Notes: generated by a model not told the origin, from the letters alone. Positions 45,901 to 60,900 are shown, counted from the first letter of the stretch. The stretch: DNA of 64,000 nucleotides from Branchinecta lynchi (GCA_023053575.1 JAKZAP010000058.1:248001-312000), one strand, 5' to 3'. A program made the numbers and translations.

Positions 45901-48900
45901 GGTTACAAAGTTTTGGAATTAAATATTTCGTGTCGTTTGTGAGCCCGGAGGCCCCTATTTCGAACAGTCCATTACAATCCTTCTGACAAAACCACGCAGA
46001 TTTTTCCACTTGCCGTGTTTTGCTACCATCAATGTGTATCACGCTGACGGTTGTCTGCGAGAAGATTTTCCATCAGAAAAACAGGGTATGTAAATTGCTT
46101 CCCTGTTTTCGCTACAAGTCAACGGGTCTCGAAAAAGGCTTAAAACAGTCAAAACCATGGGTTATTTGTTGAACGTACAGCCTAGTTTTAAAGTATTCAA
46201 ATATTTCAATATATTGCAAGTTGAAGAGTAAATAGTGCGAAGAGTCGTTTAAACAAAACAGGACTGGAACTCAATCTGCATCTACTGTGCTTGTTTTAAA
46301 ACAATTAACATGGGTCATTCTGGTAACGTCATTTGAACAAATCTTTTATTTCTCTGTGATGCTTCGGGCTTGAACTGGAAATTGCAGAATGAAGATCAGA
46401 AGAAAAACAAGAGCTGGAAGCTCATATGGCACTTGAAAGACTGGGTAAGAAGATTAAGATTAAAGTGGGAATTTGTCAATTCGTGGGTCTGTTGTGATCA
46501 CAACCCTAGAGGTAAGAATGGTCATGGGTCCTTGGAAATCACAAGAATGCATTGTTCGTAAAAACTTTATTTGTTCATTTGGCCGTGATGATGTGCACTT
46601 TAAGGGCGCTAAAAAATAATCTGTAATAAACACTCTTTTTCAGATGGATTTTTTTTTTTTTCAGATATTTTTTTTACTTCACCAAAAAAACACAACTACA
46701 TTGTACAAAAAAAACTCAACAACCACATAAAAGACAAAAGTCCTGTGGGTGGCTGTATCTTCTAACCACCTTTTAACTTGAAATTATTCAATAAATAATG
46801 CCATAAAAACTAATCTAATATATTTTCAAAGAAAGAAAAGAAAAAAGAGGTAAAGAAAGACAGAGTGAAAAAAAGAATATAGGAAAGAAAAATGATTTCC
46901 TCGTCACAACCTACCCACCGCCCCCCATCTCACCTCCCCCCACCCCATCTCTTCACTCCCCGCCTCCCTACACCCCCTTCCAACAACCCCCAAAATTCAA
47001 CCTCCTTTTTCAATTAAAAATTTCTTCAACTTTCTTTTAAACAAAATTAAGTTACCGGCCGCTCTAATACTATCCGGGAGACCATTCCACGCTGAAACAG
47101 CGATGTTTCTAATAGCGAAACCTGACCTCGTTGAGTGTCGGATTTCATGAACCAGATGGTCACCATTTCTGGTAGCATATTCATGGTAAAAAGAATTCTG
47201 GGAAAATGTATTCCAGAAGTACTCAGGGGACAACTTATTTAAACACTGAAATACAAAAACTGATAGCTGGTAGTCACGCTGTTGTCCAACATTCAGAACA
47301 CCAAGCTTTTTATAACATGCAACAGTATTTTCACACTGGTGCAATTCACCGAGCACTCTCATTGCTTTGTTTTGCACTATTTGGATCCTTTTGTAATTAC
47401 TTATGAAGTTACTGGCCCATACCGAGCACCCGTACCCAATATAAGGTTCAAGAATGGAGCTATATATAAGCTTCAGGGTTGACACTGGAAATGTATGTTT
47501 CAGTTTTCGGATTATCCCTAGACCTCTAGAAGCTTTCGCTGATATTATTTCACTGTGTTTCTTCCAGCTAAGATTGCAGTCGATATGGAAACCCAGGTAA
47601 CGGAGGTTGTAAACTTGTTGGATAACTTCAGATCCATATACAACTACAGAATCCATTGCAGATAGAGACCCAGTTCTGATAAAAATTAGGAAGCTGGTCT
47701 TCTTTGCGTTGACAGCAAGGCAACTCAGACTCACGAAGACACGGAGACACTCTGAGTGCACGATTTGCTTTTTCCACAGCTTCATGAACTGACTTGGCAA
47801 AAACAGTAATAGCTGTATCGTCAGCAAAAGAAGTTATTACACCATCACTTATATAATACCGTAAGGTATCCACATAAATCAGAAATAGAAGGGGTCCTAA
47901 AACGGAACCCTGCGGCACACCACAAGTGACGGGCATCACGGCACTGACAATATCTTTGTGAACAACACTTATAGACCGTCCGTGAAGGTAAGATTGAAAC
48001 CAATTTAAAGCATTATCTTTAATACCTAGACTTTTTAACCGCTTTAAAAGTATGCCGGAATCTACCGTATCGAAAGCTTTCTTTAAATCAATAAATACTG
48101 TTAGAGGGATAGACTTTCTTTCAAATCCATCATTTAAATTATCTAGAAGGTGATGAATCGCACGCAACGTTGAGTGGCGCTTTCTAAAACCAAACTGATT
48201 ATCACTAATAAAACCAAAAGAATCTAAATAAGAGTAAACTTGAGCATAAATTACTTTTTCAAAAATTTTAGAAAATAAAGGTAAAATTGAGATCGGTCTA
48301 TAGTTTGATAACTCATTCTTGTCACCTCCTTTGTGTAGCACAATCACTTTAGCTTGCTTTAATGCATGCGGAAAGTCACCTTTCGTCATCGATAGGTTCA
48401 CTAGATATAGGAGAACTGGCAGGAGGTAAGCACTAATTACTTTAAACGCTTTAAGGTTGAGCCCATCCATTCCAGCAGAGTTCGACTTTATCGACTTGAC
48501 AGCTTTACTAATGTCATCCATATTACACTGTACAAAATTAAATGACAGCAATTGAAGCACAAATGATGACAAACTTATTGGAATCATGAAAATGTATATT
48601 TTGCTCAAAATTATTGTTTGTATTATAAGAAGTTCGGTTCTTGTCCTTGTTCTTCCCACCATGTTTCATCCCAATCGCTCCACTTTAAGCTTGTCACAAG
48701 ATTTCCGGCCACCCCCCACATTAATCGGATCCGGTCCAAACTTAAAACGGGACATCCGAGACACGAGGTCTTTCCAGATATAAAGTTTCTTTAAGATCCG
48801 ACCACTCGTTCAAAAGTTATACATACCTGAACATTCTAGATTACCCCTTCCTCCGCTCCCCCACGATGGTTGAGTCGGAGAACTGACTATTTCTAAGCCA

Positions 48901-51900
48901 ATCATGTCAAGTCGCTAATATTAAAGCCAAGTTTCATCCTCCTAGCACATCTGGAAATACCTTAACTCGCGGTAGCCTGAATTCCGGACTCCCTCTAATT
49001 CCCCCCACAGTGCCCCGATCCGATCCGGTTCTATCATCGACGTAGCTAGTTCTTGTGCTTGTCCTTCCCGCCAAGTTTCATCCCAATCGGTCCACTCTAA
49101 GCGTGGTCCCCCCCCCCCCGCTCACATTCATCGGATCCGGTCCAGACTTTAAAAGGGTAATCAGAGACACGAGGTCTTTCCAAATATCAAGTTTCGTTAA
49201 GATCCGATCACCCGTTCCAATGTTATGCATTCCTCAAGATTCCGGATTCCCCCTCCATCCACTCCCCCACGGTGGCAGGATCGGGATCTCGACTATTTCC
49301 AGGTTAATATGGTCGGATCCCTGACCTGCTAGCCAAGTTTCATTGTCCTAGCCCAACTGGAAGTAACTTAACTCCGTATCAGCGGAATTTTGGAACCCCA
49401 TTCCAACTCCCCCCACAGTGCACGAATCCGTTCCGGTTTTGTCAATGATGCACCCAGGGCTTGTGCCTGTTCCTCCTACCAAGTCTCATCCCGATCGCTC
49501 CACTCAAAGCGTGTCACATGTTTGACGGTGCAAAACGGATAAATCAGCTACATTTCATTCGTGCTATATTTCGGCCCTTCTTGACAAGGGTCCTCTTCAG
49601 GCTCAAGCCGCTCAAGCTGGAAAATAAACTTGTGGAAAAACAATTAAAGATTCTTCTTTACATATTTGCTTTTGTGAACTTTCTTCTCTGAAAGTTGGTT
49701 GGAGTTGAAGCTGGTTTCCGGTTTCCCCCTCCGACTCCCCCCAACACATTAATCGGATTCGGTCCGGACTTGAAATGGGACATTTGAGACGTGATTCAGA
49801 CTTTCCAAATGTCAAGTTTCATTAAGATCCGATCACCCGTTGGAAAGTTATGCATGGCACTAAATTCGGGATTCCGGCCCTGACTCCCCCCACGATGGTC
49901 GAATCGAGCAAGTGCCATAAAAAGAGTGCTGCGATGTAAGGTGCGGACCATCGTCTGAAGAAAAAAATGTACTTACCCTGCTCAAGTTGTCCGTACGATG
50001 AATCGTGTCCGGGAACCCGATCATTGGATTTTCGGGAACCTTTTGAAAATGGGTTGTGTTTCATTTTTAGAGATGTTACCTGAAAAAAAAAGGATAGTTG
50101 CAAATCCAGAAGTCGGGTCCGAAGACAGCAAACGGCGTTGATTGCGATTCTCCCTGGAGAAGGAAAGGGATTTATCTTTATATTGTTTATCATTTTGATA
50201 TTTCACATTTTTATATTCCCGTCACGTAGAAAGGAATTCCGGTCGACTTGAAAGGACTCCGTTTGTGAAGACCAACAGAAAAAAGAACAAAGGTTTCGAT
50301 GGGATCCCAAAAACTTAATATGTGATCTAGACAATTGGGTCTTGTCTTTGCCAGATCCAGTTTTCGCCAGACTCCTTGAATATTTTTACTATTAAAATTT
50401 AGAAACAGATTAAGGCCAGATAGCTAATCACCTGAGAAAACAAAGTTCAGACATGTGTGTATAAGTCATGTCCATGTTGACGAAACTAATCGAAACTTCC
50501 TGCCTTACTTCTGCCAAATTTAGGTTTCAGTCGGATTCCACAAAAAAAAAATGAATTTTTGCAGTAAAAATGCTTGAGGAGTCTGGAGAAGACAGGACCC
50601 AATTGTCTGGATTTGAAATTAAATTTGTGGGATCCCATCGAAACCTTTGGTCTTGTTTTACCAGACTCCTGTCAAACAAGACATGCGGTCGGACCGTCAC
50701 CGTTTTTTTCTTCTTTTTTTTCTGTCAAGTTCAAGTTCTGTTTATTTAAAATTAAATTCAACATAAAGAGCCAATTTGGCAGAGAGAAGGCTCGAGGCCA
50801 AATGTCAAAAATGACGCGTTGAGCCTTTCACACTAAGCTACGCAACCTCTGCGTCGTGCTTGCGTCGACGCAGCACAAAGCTTACCCAGACAAATAATTC
50901 CTGGATACGCTCATGGACATAGGACAAAACGTGCTGGATGATGATGATTTTGTAGAAGTTCGCTCGCAATTTCAACAGATTGCTTGTCTTAACAAAAAAG
51001 CAACCTGCTAAATTGCGCTGGCTCTTGTGACTCGTGCAGTCTCCTGTCTGTCCACTGGTAATGTCTTTGACATAAGTGTCAGTGAAAGATCTTCTAGTAG
51101 GGAAGTTGTCTACGTAGAACATGCTGACTATACCCTGAGACTGGAGTTTAAGACTTTTGAACGAGAGTAGCCTACTGAACGTTTCAACACTTCTTTCGTG
51201 GTAACTTATACCAGCTAGCTATGCGAAGTATAGTAGCCTACTATCGACATAGGACAAACAACAAATAATCAAAACCTCCGTCTCCCTGTGTCTGTAAAAT
51301 GACTATGCGGAGTCGAATATTTCCCCATACCCTGTCGGCTACAAACGAGTGGAGGTTAAAAACTTAGTGCAATATTACGTTTCATTACCTCTACAAATAG
51401 CTAAATCGCTGGTGAGGAAAAGTAGCAGTAAAAGCTGAAGGTTATGTGGACGCGCTACAGGGCGGGTCAGCGCGCGGAGTACGCCTCCTGCCAGCCACCT
51501 TCACCTTTCTTGTGCGATAAGCAATGGCGAAGACAGAAGAGTAGTAAACGGGTATCAACATTAGTTGCGTTTTCGATCAAAGTTTGAAGTTACCTTCAAC
51601 CTCAAAGGTCTCTGCTTAAAAACCGTTTTCGGTCGCCAGTCACAGTTCCTTCGTCCTTCAAACTCTGACCGTCGAACTTCCTGCGCTAGCAAGTTCGAAG
51701 TTTGCTTGAATCGTCGAAGAAACGTCGACCTGGCAAGGATAGCCGGAGTCGTAAAAACACTAATTAAGCAAACGGTGAACTTCGGCGGTGTTCAAAAACG
51801 AAAATTAAGCAACCGGCTAAGCGAACGGCGAACAAAACTTCGATCAAAAACGCAACTATTAGCTCAAGCCAGAGTAGATACCACTAGCAAAGACAATAAT

Positions 51901-54900
51901 AGTGGGAAAGACCGGTGACTGCGCCAAAATCAGGTCTCCGAAAATCGATTGGAACGCCTCCTAGCGTTTGTCCAATTTCCAGCGGTAGATGACTAATATA
52001 ACCAAAGCAAGACGGCGTGACTAGGCAATGTCTGTCAACATTAACTGATTCGAAATCGTGAATTCAACATTTTTTTTCCATAAAAAAGCGATTTATTCTT
52101 TTCTTACTTGTTTTTTGTTCCAATTAAAGAGGAAATCTGAATGGAGAGAGAATGCTCATTATAAACAAAACATGCTCTGATGATGATTCTGAGGAAAGCG
52201 ATGGAAGAAATTGTCAACAGAGCGATTTTTTAACGAAAGAACATCCGCTAGAAGGCGCTGATTGTTGTGACTCATGGGGCTTACGGGAGTTTCCACTTTT
52301 ACTGTCTTTGACCACTAGGTCCGCTCAGTTTTGTCCGTGTATTCAAAGTCGCTGCATTCGGACAGAAGTTCTATCTGATTATTTATTCTTGATAAGACTT
52401 CGAGCATTCTGGGTATGTTGTACCAAACGTCACCATTAGCCTACCTGTACATGTTGCTCCTGGTGAAAACCCCCTTGGCCCTGTTGTATCACCGCCTGCT
52501 GGAGAAACTGATTCTGATTCAAATAATAGCTGGGTTGTGACGTAGCATCATACCCCACTGGACTGGGGTAAGGGTGGGGGGCCCAAGTTTGGATCCCTGT
52601 TTCAAGACCACGGTCATGGCCGAGCAGCCAGTTCGGTGATGTAAGAGAGGAGGAAGGGTAGCTTGGAGACGAGATCGAAGGATGTTGTGACGGAGTTGAG
52701 AGGTCTTCTAAAAAGATAAAACTATGTCAGGATACAGCTGCAGCTTACAGAATGCAACTTACGAAGAAATTTCTCGTGGTTAACACGATCGAAAGCAGGC
52801 TTTGCGTCGATAAAACAAATAAATACAGGGGTTGAACAAGCCCAAACATATTCAACCACCGATTTTAGTACGAATACATAAAATTGAGCAGACAACTTTG
52901 ACTGGAAGCCAAATTGGCAAGCTATGACCGTATTGAGGTTCGACAACCCCATTCAGTCATTTTTACAAAACCTTAGATACCACAGCCGCCAACGCAATAG
53001 GTCTATAGTCAGAAATACTACTGAAATCCAGCACCAAGTAATTTGGGGATACGGACTGGACAAAACTCAGTTAGACTGCACGGGACAAAACTATGAGCCA
53101 GAAAACCATTAAACAGAGCGTTAGCATGTCCACTAGCGACAGTCCTGCACGCTTCAGGTGATTTGAAAGAGGCTGTGAAAAATCCAGTTACCCATCACTC
53201 ATTCCCTTGAAGGGTCTTGAAGACCCCGTATAATGCTTTACATCGTTGCTCCGCTGGTAATGATTAATCTATTTTCATAATATGGAATTTCCCTGTCGGA
53301 TGTGCGCTTGTACCTGTTTTGTATGCTTGACGAAAACAATTTTTGAACAAGACCAAAGCTGTCGATGGGATCCCAAAAATCTAAGATTTGATCCAGACAA
53401 TTCGGTCTTGTCTTCGCTAGGCTAATCATCACAGAAAACCGAGTTCAGATATTCTATCTACCTATCTATCTATACCTCTATAAGCCATATCTATTTTGAC
53501 GATACGCCTCTGCATGATCGAGCTGTCCGATCGATTCAGGATTTTTAGATTCTGTTGCTCTTTGAAATTTTGCTGTCAGGACTCCTCGGAAGGAGGTGGA
53601 CATGGTAATTAGAAAAGATGAAAGAACATCACAAGGGACAAAGGTCGTAATCATGTAGCCGCCGCTGCATGGAAACGAAATTAAATGGGGTCCCTGATCG
53701 CTCATTGGCTGCTCGTTGAAAACGAAAGTAGACAAAGGTCGTAATCATGCAGCGACCAGTGCTTGGAAACGAAATCAAATGGGTCGCTGATCATGCAGTG
53801 GAGAACATCATACATTCAGATAATCTGTATGAAACTACTTTTCGTACCTTGAACTCTCTTGGCCGGTTGAGGGTAAGGGGCTGTCCGTTGGGTATGACCA
53901 TCGTTCCCTAAAGCCAGGGAAGGTCTTCCAGTGGAGGACATTGATAGTGAGACCCCTGAGGTTAGGACGACTTCGGAAGAATGGCGTGGAGAGGGGTACA
54001 GTGAGCTATCTGGAAAAGGGAGAAAATAGTAGCTCTTCCTACGCCGGCGCCATGAGTAAACACGTATCACGAGACCTTTAAGTTGGTATCCCCCCACCCA
54101 CAGACGTGCGTGTGGTCCTTACAAAAGCCCTGGACGACTGCTTGTTAAATTGTGTTATGACTCTCTTCAGCATCTTTAACATTTGCAATTTTCTCCGAAA
54201 CCGAGCATCTAATATACGTGTAGCGTTTACCCGAGCGGTTGGTACATATTAGAATACACCTGTATTTTGATCTTAATCCTTGAAGGGTTGGTTCGTAACT
54301 GTGGAGAGGGAAGTTCGGACGGTAGGTCCTGGGCCCTACATTCAATCAACAGTGTTTAGAAAACACAATTACTTTCTAATATTATAGTTCTGCATACATC
54401 GAATACATCTGTTTATCCAACGATCCTTAACCACTACTGTCTTAAGACTAACTTAAAGCTGCTTCTCTAGATACAATTTATTTGGTCCCTATAGACTTGA
54501 TTTTTTTCACTTGCTTAATCGTTTCACTTTGTTTAATCGTTTTCACTCTTGAGCATGAACAGGTGTGAGAAAATAAGTGACGGAAATGCCACTGAGGGAA
54601 AAGGTTACAAAGTTTTGGAATTAAATATTTCGTGTCGTTTGTGAGCCCGGAGGCCCCTATTTCGAACAGTCCATTACAATCCTTCTGACAAAACCACGCA
54701 GATTTTTCCACTTGCCGTGTTTTGCTACCATCAATGTGTATCACGCTGACGGTTGTCTGCGAGAAGATTTTCCATCAGAAAAACAGGGTATGTAAATTGC
54801 TTCCCTGTTTTCGCTACAAGTCAACGGGTCTCGAAAAAGGCTTAAAACAGTCAAAACCATGGGTTATTTGTTGAACGTACAGCCTAGTTTTAAAGTATTC

Positions 54901-57900
54901 AAATATTTCAATATATTGCAAGTTGAAGAGTAAATAGTGCGAAGAGTCGTTTAAACAAAACAGGACTGGAACTCAATCTGCATCTACTGTGCTTGTTTTA
55001 AAACAATTAACATGGGTCATTCTGGTAACGTCATTTGAACAAATCTTTTATTTCTCTGTGATGCTTCGGGCTTGAACTGGAAATTGCAGAATGAAGATCA
55101 GAAGAAAAACAAGAGCTGGAAGCTCATATGGCACTTGAAAGACTGGGTAAGAAGATTAAGATTAAAGTGGGAATTTGTCAATTCGTGGGTCTGTTGTGAT
55201 CACAACCCTAGAGGTAAGAATGGTCATGGGTCCTTGGAAATCACAAGAATGCATTGTTCGTAAAAACTTTATTTGTTCATTTGGCCGTGATGATGTGCAC
55301 TTTAAGGGCGCTAAAAAATAATCTGTAATAAACACTCTTTTTCAGATGGATTTTTTTTTTTTTCAGATATTTTTTTTACTTCACCAAAAAAACACAACTA
55401 CATTGTACAAAAAAAACTCAACAACCACATAAAAGACAAAAGTCCTGTGGGTGGCTGTATCTTCTAACCACCTTTTAACTTGAAATTATTCAATAAATAA
55501 TGCCATAAAAACTAATCTAATATATTTTCAAAGAAAGAAAAGAAAAAAGAGGTAAAGAAAGACAGAGTGAAAAAAAGAATATAGGAAAGAAAAATGATTT
55601 CCTCGTCACAACCTACCCACCGCCCCCCATCTCACCTCCCCCCACCCCATCTCTTCACTCCCCGCCTCCCTACACCCCCTTCCAACAACCCCCAAAATTC
55701 AACCTCCTTTTTCAATTAAAAATTTCTTCAACTTTCTTTTAAACAAAATTAAGTTACCGGCCGCTCTAATACTATCCGGGAGACCATTCCACGCTGAAAC
55801 AGCGATGTTTCTAATAGCGAAACCTGACCTCGTTGAGTGTCGGATTTCATGAACCAGATGGTCACCATTTCTGGTAGCATATTCATGGTAAAAAGAATTC
55901 TGGGAAAATGTATTCCAGAAGTACTCAGGGGACAACTTATTTAAACACTGAAATACAAAAACTGATAGCTGGTAGTCACGCTGTTGTCCAACATTCAGAA
56001 CACCAAGCTTTTTATAACATGCAACAGTATTTTCACACTGGTGCAATTCACCGAGCACTCTCATTGCTTTGTTTTGCACTATTTGGATCCTTTTGTAATT
56101 ACTTATGAAGTTACTGGCCCATACCGAGCACCCGTACCCAATATAAGGTTCAAGAATGGAGCTATATATAAGCTTCAGGGTTGACACTGGAAATGTATGT
56201 TTCAGTTTTCGGATTATCCCTAGACCTCTAGAAGCTTTCGCTGATATTATTTCACTGTGTTTCTTCCAGCTAAGATTGCAGTCGATATGGAAACCCAGGT
56301 AACGGAGGTTGTAAACTTGTTGGATAACTTCAGATCCATATACAACTACAGAATCCATTGCAGATAGAGACCCAGTTCTGATAAAAATTAGGAAGCTGGT
56401 CTTCTTTGCGTTGACAGCAAGGCAACTCACACTCACGAAGACACGGAGACACTCTGAGTGCACGATTTGCTTTTTCCACAGCTTCATGAACTGACTTGGC
56501 AAAAACAGTAATAGCTGTATCGTCAGCAAAAGAAGTTATTACACCATCACTTATATAATACCGTAAGGTATCCACATAAATCAGAAATAGAAGGGGTCCT
56601 AAAACGGAACCCTGCGGCACACCACAAGTGACGGGCATCACGGCACTGACAATATCTTTGTGAACAACACTTATAGACCGTCCGTGAAGGTAAGATTGAA
56701 ACCAATTTAAAGCATTATCTTTAATACCTAGACTTTTTAACCGCTTTAAAAGTATGCCGGAATCTACCGTATCGAAAGCTTTCTTTAAATCAATAAATAC
56801 TGTTAGAGGGATAGACTTTCTTTCAAATCCATCATTTAAATTATCTAGAAGGTGATGAATCGCACGCAACGTTGAGTGGCGCTTTCTAAAACCAAACTGA
56901 TTATCACTAATAAAACCAAAAGAATCTAAATAAGAGTAAACTTGAGCATAAATTACTTTTTCAAAAATTTTAGAAAATAAAGGTAAAATTGAGATCGGTC
57001 TATAGTTTGATAACTCATTCTTGTCACCTCCTTTGTGTAGCACAATCACTTTAGCTTGCTTTAATGCATGCGGAAAGTCACCTTTCGTCATCGATAGGTT
57101 CACTAGATATAGGAGAACTGGCAGGAGGTAAGCACTAATTACTTTAAACGCTTTAAGGTTGAGCCCATCCATTCCAGCAGAGTTCGACTTTATCGACTTG
57201 ACAGCTTTACTAATGTCATCCATATTACACTGTACAAAATTAAATGACAGCAATTGAAGCACAAATGATGACAAACTTATTGGAATCATGAAAATGTATA
57301 TTTTGCTCAAAATTATTGTTTGTATTATAAGAAGTTCGGTTCTTGTCCTTGTTCTTCCCACCATGTTTCATCCCAATCGCTCCACTTTAAGCTTGTCACA
57401 AGATTTCCGGCCACCCCCCACATTAATCGGATCCGGTCCAAACTTAAAACGGGACATCCGAGACACGAGGTCTTTCCAGATATAAAGTTTCTTTAAGATC
57501 CGACCACTCGTTCAAAAGTTATACATACCTGAACATTCTAGATTACCCCTTCCTCCGCTCCCCCACGATGGTTGAGTCGGAGAACTGACTATTTCTAAGC
57601 CAATCATGTCAAGTCGCTAATATTAAAGCCAAGTTTCATCCTCCTAGCACATCTGGAAATACCTTAACTCGCGGTAGCCTGAATTCCGGACTCCCTCTAA
57701 TTCCCCCCACAGTGCCCCGATCCGATCCGGTTCTATCATCGACGTAGCTAGTTCTTGTGCTTGTCCTTCCCGCCAAGTTTCATCCCAATCGGTCCACTCT
57801 AAGCGTGGTCCCCCCCCCCCCCCGCTCACATTCATCGGATCCGGTCCAGACTTTAAAAGGGTAATCAGAGACACGAGGTCTTTCCAAATATCAAGTTTCG

Positions 57901-60900
57901 TTAAGATCCGATCACCCGTTCCAATGTTATGCATTCCTCAAGATTCCGGATTCCCCCTCCATCCACTCCTCCACGGTGGCAGGATCGGGATCTCGACTAT
58001 TTCCAGGTTAATATGGTCGATCCCTGACCTGCTAGCCAAGTTTCATTGTCCTAGCCCAACTGGAAGTAACTTAACTCCGTATCAGCGGAATTTTGGAACC
58101 CCATTCCAACTCCCCCCACAGTGCACGAATCCGTTCCGGTTTTGTCAATGATGCACCCAGGGCTTGTGCCTGTTCCTCCTACCAAGTCTCATCCCGATCG
58201 CTCCACTCAAAGCGTGTCACATGTTTGACGGTGCAAAACGGATAAATCAGCTACATTTCATTCGTGCTATATTTCGGCCCTTCTTGACAAGGGTCCTCTT
58301 CAGGCTCAAGCCGCTCAAGCTGGAAAATAAACTTGTGGAAAAACAATTAAAGATTCTTCTTTACATATTTGCTTTTGTGAACTTTCTTCTCTGAAAGTTG
58401 GTTGGAGTTGAAGCTGGTTTCCGGTTTCCCCCTCCGACTCCCCCCAACACATTAATCGGATTCGGTCCGGACTTGAAATGGGACATTTGAGACGTGATTT
58501 AGACTTTCCAAATGTCAAGTTTCATTAAGATCCGATCACCCGTTGGAAAGTTATGCATGGCACTAAATTCGGGATTCCGGCCCTGCCTCCCCCCACGATG
58601 GTCGAATCGAGCAAGTGCCATAAAAAGAGTGCTGCGATGTAAGGTGCGGACCATCGTCTGAAGAAAAAAATGTACTTACCCTGCTCAAGTTGTCCGTCCG
58701 ATGAATCGTGTCCGGGAACCCGATCATTGGATTTTCGGGAACCTTTTGAAAATGGGTTGTGTTTCATTTTTAGAGATGTTACCTGAAAAAAAAAGGATAG
58801 TTGCAAATTCAGAAGTCGGGTCCGAAGACAGCAAACGTCGTTGATTGCGATTCTCCCTGGAGAAGGAAAGGGACAATTGGATCTTGTCTTTGCCAGATCC
58901 AGTTTTCGCCAGACTCCTTGAATATTTTTACTATTAAAATTTAGAAACAGATTAAGGCCAGATAGCTAATCACCTGAGAAAACAAAGTTCAGACATGTGT
59001 GTATAAGTCATGTCCATGTTGACGAAACTAATCGAAACTTCCTGCCTTACTTCTGCCAAATTTAGGTTTCAGTCGGATTCCACAAAAAAAAAATTTTGCA
59101 GTAAAAATGCTTGAGGAGTCTGGAGAAGACAGGACCCAATTGTCTGGATTTGAAATTAAATTTGTGGGATCCCATCGAAACCTTTGGTCTTGTTTTACCA
59201 GACTCCTGTCAAACAAGACATGCGGTCGGACCGTCACCGTTTTTTTTCTTCTTTTTTTCTGTCAAGTTCAAGTTCTGTTTATTTAAAATTAAATTCAACA
59301 TAAAGAGCCAATTTGGCAGAGAGAAGGCTCGAGGCCAAATGTCAAAAATGACGCGTTGAGCCTTTCACACTAAGCTACGCAACCTTTGCGTCGTGCTTGC
59401 GTCGACGCAGCAAAAAGCTTACCCAGACAAATAAAACGCAACGCAAGAATAGAACCAAGAACCCAATCTAGTTGTGATTCTAGTTGTGATGAATCAACGC
59501 CACCGCAATACAGTGTCAGGAGTTTCATAACAGACAACACAAGGATGCGCGGTTTCAACAGACATCACGCAACAGATAACACTTTAGATCTGTGGTTGCA
59601 ACAAACGTTCTACATGAAATGTTATGCATAGCAAGCATTGCCAGGAAAAGACGAACAAGACCAAAGTTGTCGATGGGATCTCAAAAATCTAAGATTTGGT
59701 CCAGACAATTCGGTCTTGTCTTCGCCAGGCTAATCAACAGAGAAAACCGAGTTCAGATATTCTATCTACCAATCTATACCTCTATAAGCCATATCTGTTT
59801 TGACGCTATTGACCGAAAATTCCTGCTTTACTACTGCCAAATTTGCGGTTTCGCCCGAATTCCGAGCGAACTACTAGTCCAGCAAAATAAGAAAAATTCA
59901 GAAACGAAGCCGGCGTATCTCCTTATCCCTATAAAGAAATCTAATCAACTTTAAATAAAATTTTGACTTGAAAAAAATGCGGGTACAACCGGATTCCGGA
60001 CTAATTATATGTCCGGGTAAAAAATGATCATTATATACAGACTCAGCGTCTCTTCTTACCCCTAAATATATCATCTAATCAACTTCAGATAAAGCTTCTA
60101 CTTTTAACATATTTTCCGGTTTTGGCCGGATTACAGGCGAACTAGATGTCCGGCGAGAAAAAGGTTTCCACCATCGGGTTCAGCATATGTCTTCTTACCC
60201 ATAAATCAAACATTTAATCAACTTCAAATGAAACTGTTACTTTTAACCAACTTTCCGGTTTTGGCCGGATTCCGGACGAACTGCTTGTCCGGCGACAAAA
60301 TGATTTTCACTATGATGCTCAGCATGTCTTCTTACTTCAAATGAAACTTCAAATGAAACTTTTACTTTTAAACAACTTTCCGGTTTTTGCCGGATTTCGG
60401 TGAGAAATGATTCTCACCATCGTGCTCAGCATTTCTTCTTACCCCATAATCGACTATCACATTAGCTGTTTAAAAATATTTTGTTTGTCCCTTAAATTGA
60501 ACCCCCCTCTCCCACCCCCAAATATAGGGCTACAGAGCCCATCTACGACCCCCCCTTCACCCAAACAATCCTCATACCAAGTTTCATCAAAATATCTCAT
60601 TCCCTTCGAGAGTTATCGTGCTTACAGACGGACGGACGGACAAATTTCGCGATGTCATAGGTATCCCTCCACTTACGTTTTGGGATCCCAAAAACCGCAG
60701 AAAAAGCATCTGCTGAATTTTCGATATCATGACGACAAACCAAAAAGCCAGCAGATGCTCTTTTGGCGGTCTTTCTTCTTATCCTGGCAATGCTCGTTGT
60801 GCCAAGTTTTATCTGTTGCGCGTCGTCTGTTGAAACCGCGCATCCTTGTGTTAAAACAGTTTTCTTGAAGACTGTGTATCAGCAGGATAAAAGACGGACG

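Larger units (their letters stand above)
41270..49970. repeat. 8.7 kb tandem unit, copy 2 (full, 8701 bp)
   Basis: Direct tandem copy. Content left to right: exon X2, a short inverted-repeat element, MITE with exon Y2 to its right, LINE-2 RT fragment, repeat-derived DNA, minus-strand CR1-like LINE, satellite units with a hammerhead-like motif. Landmarks are offset 8701-8703 bp from copy 3. Only scattered single-base differences were noticed by eye. Confidence 0.95.
49971..58673. repeat. 8.7 kb tandem unit, copy 3 (full, 8703 bp)
   Basis: Second full copy, same order as copy 2. It begins at exon X3's donor and ends just before exon X4's donor. A few differences are visible, for example in the LINE and in the length of a poly-C run near 57815. 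Confidence 0.95.
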
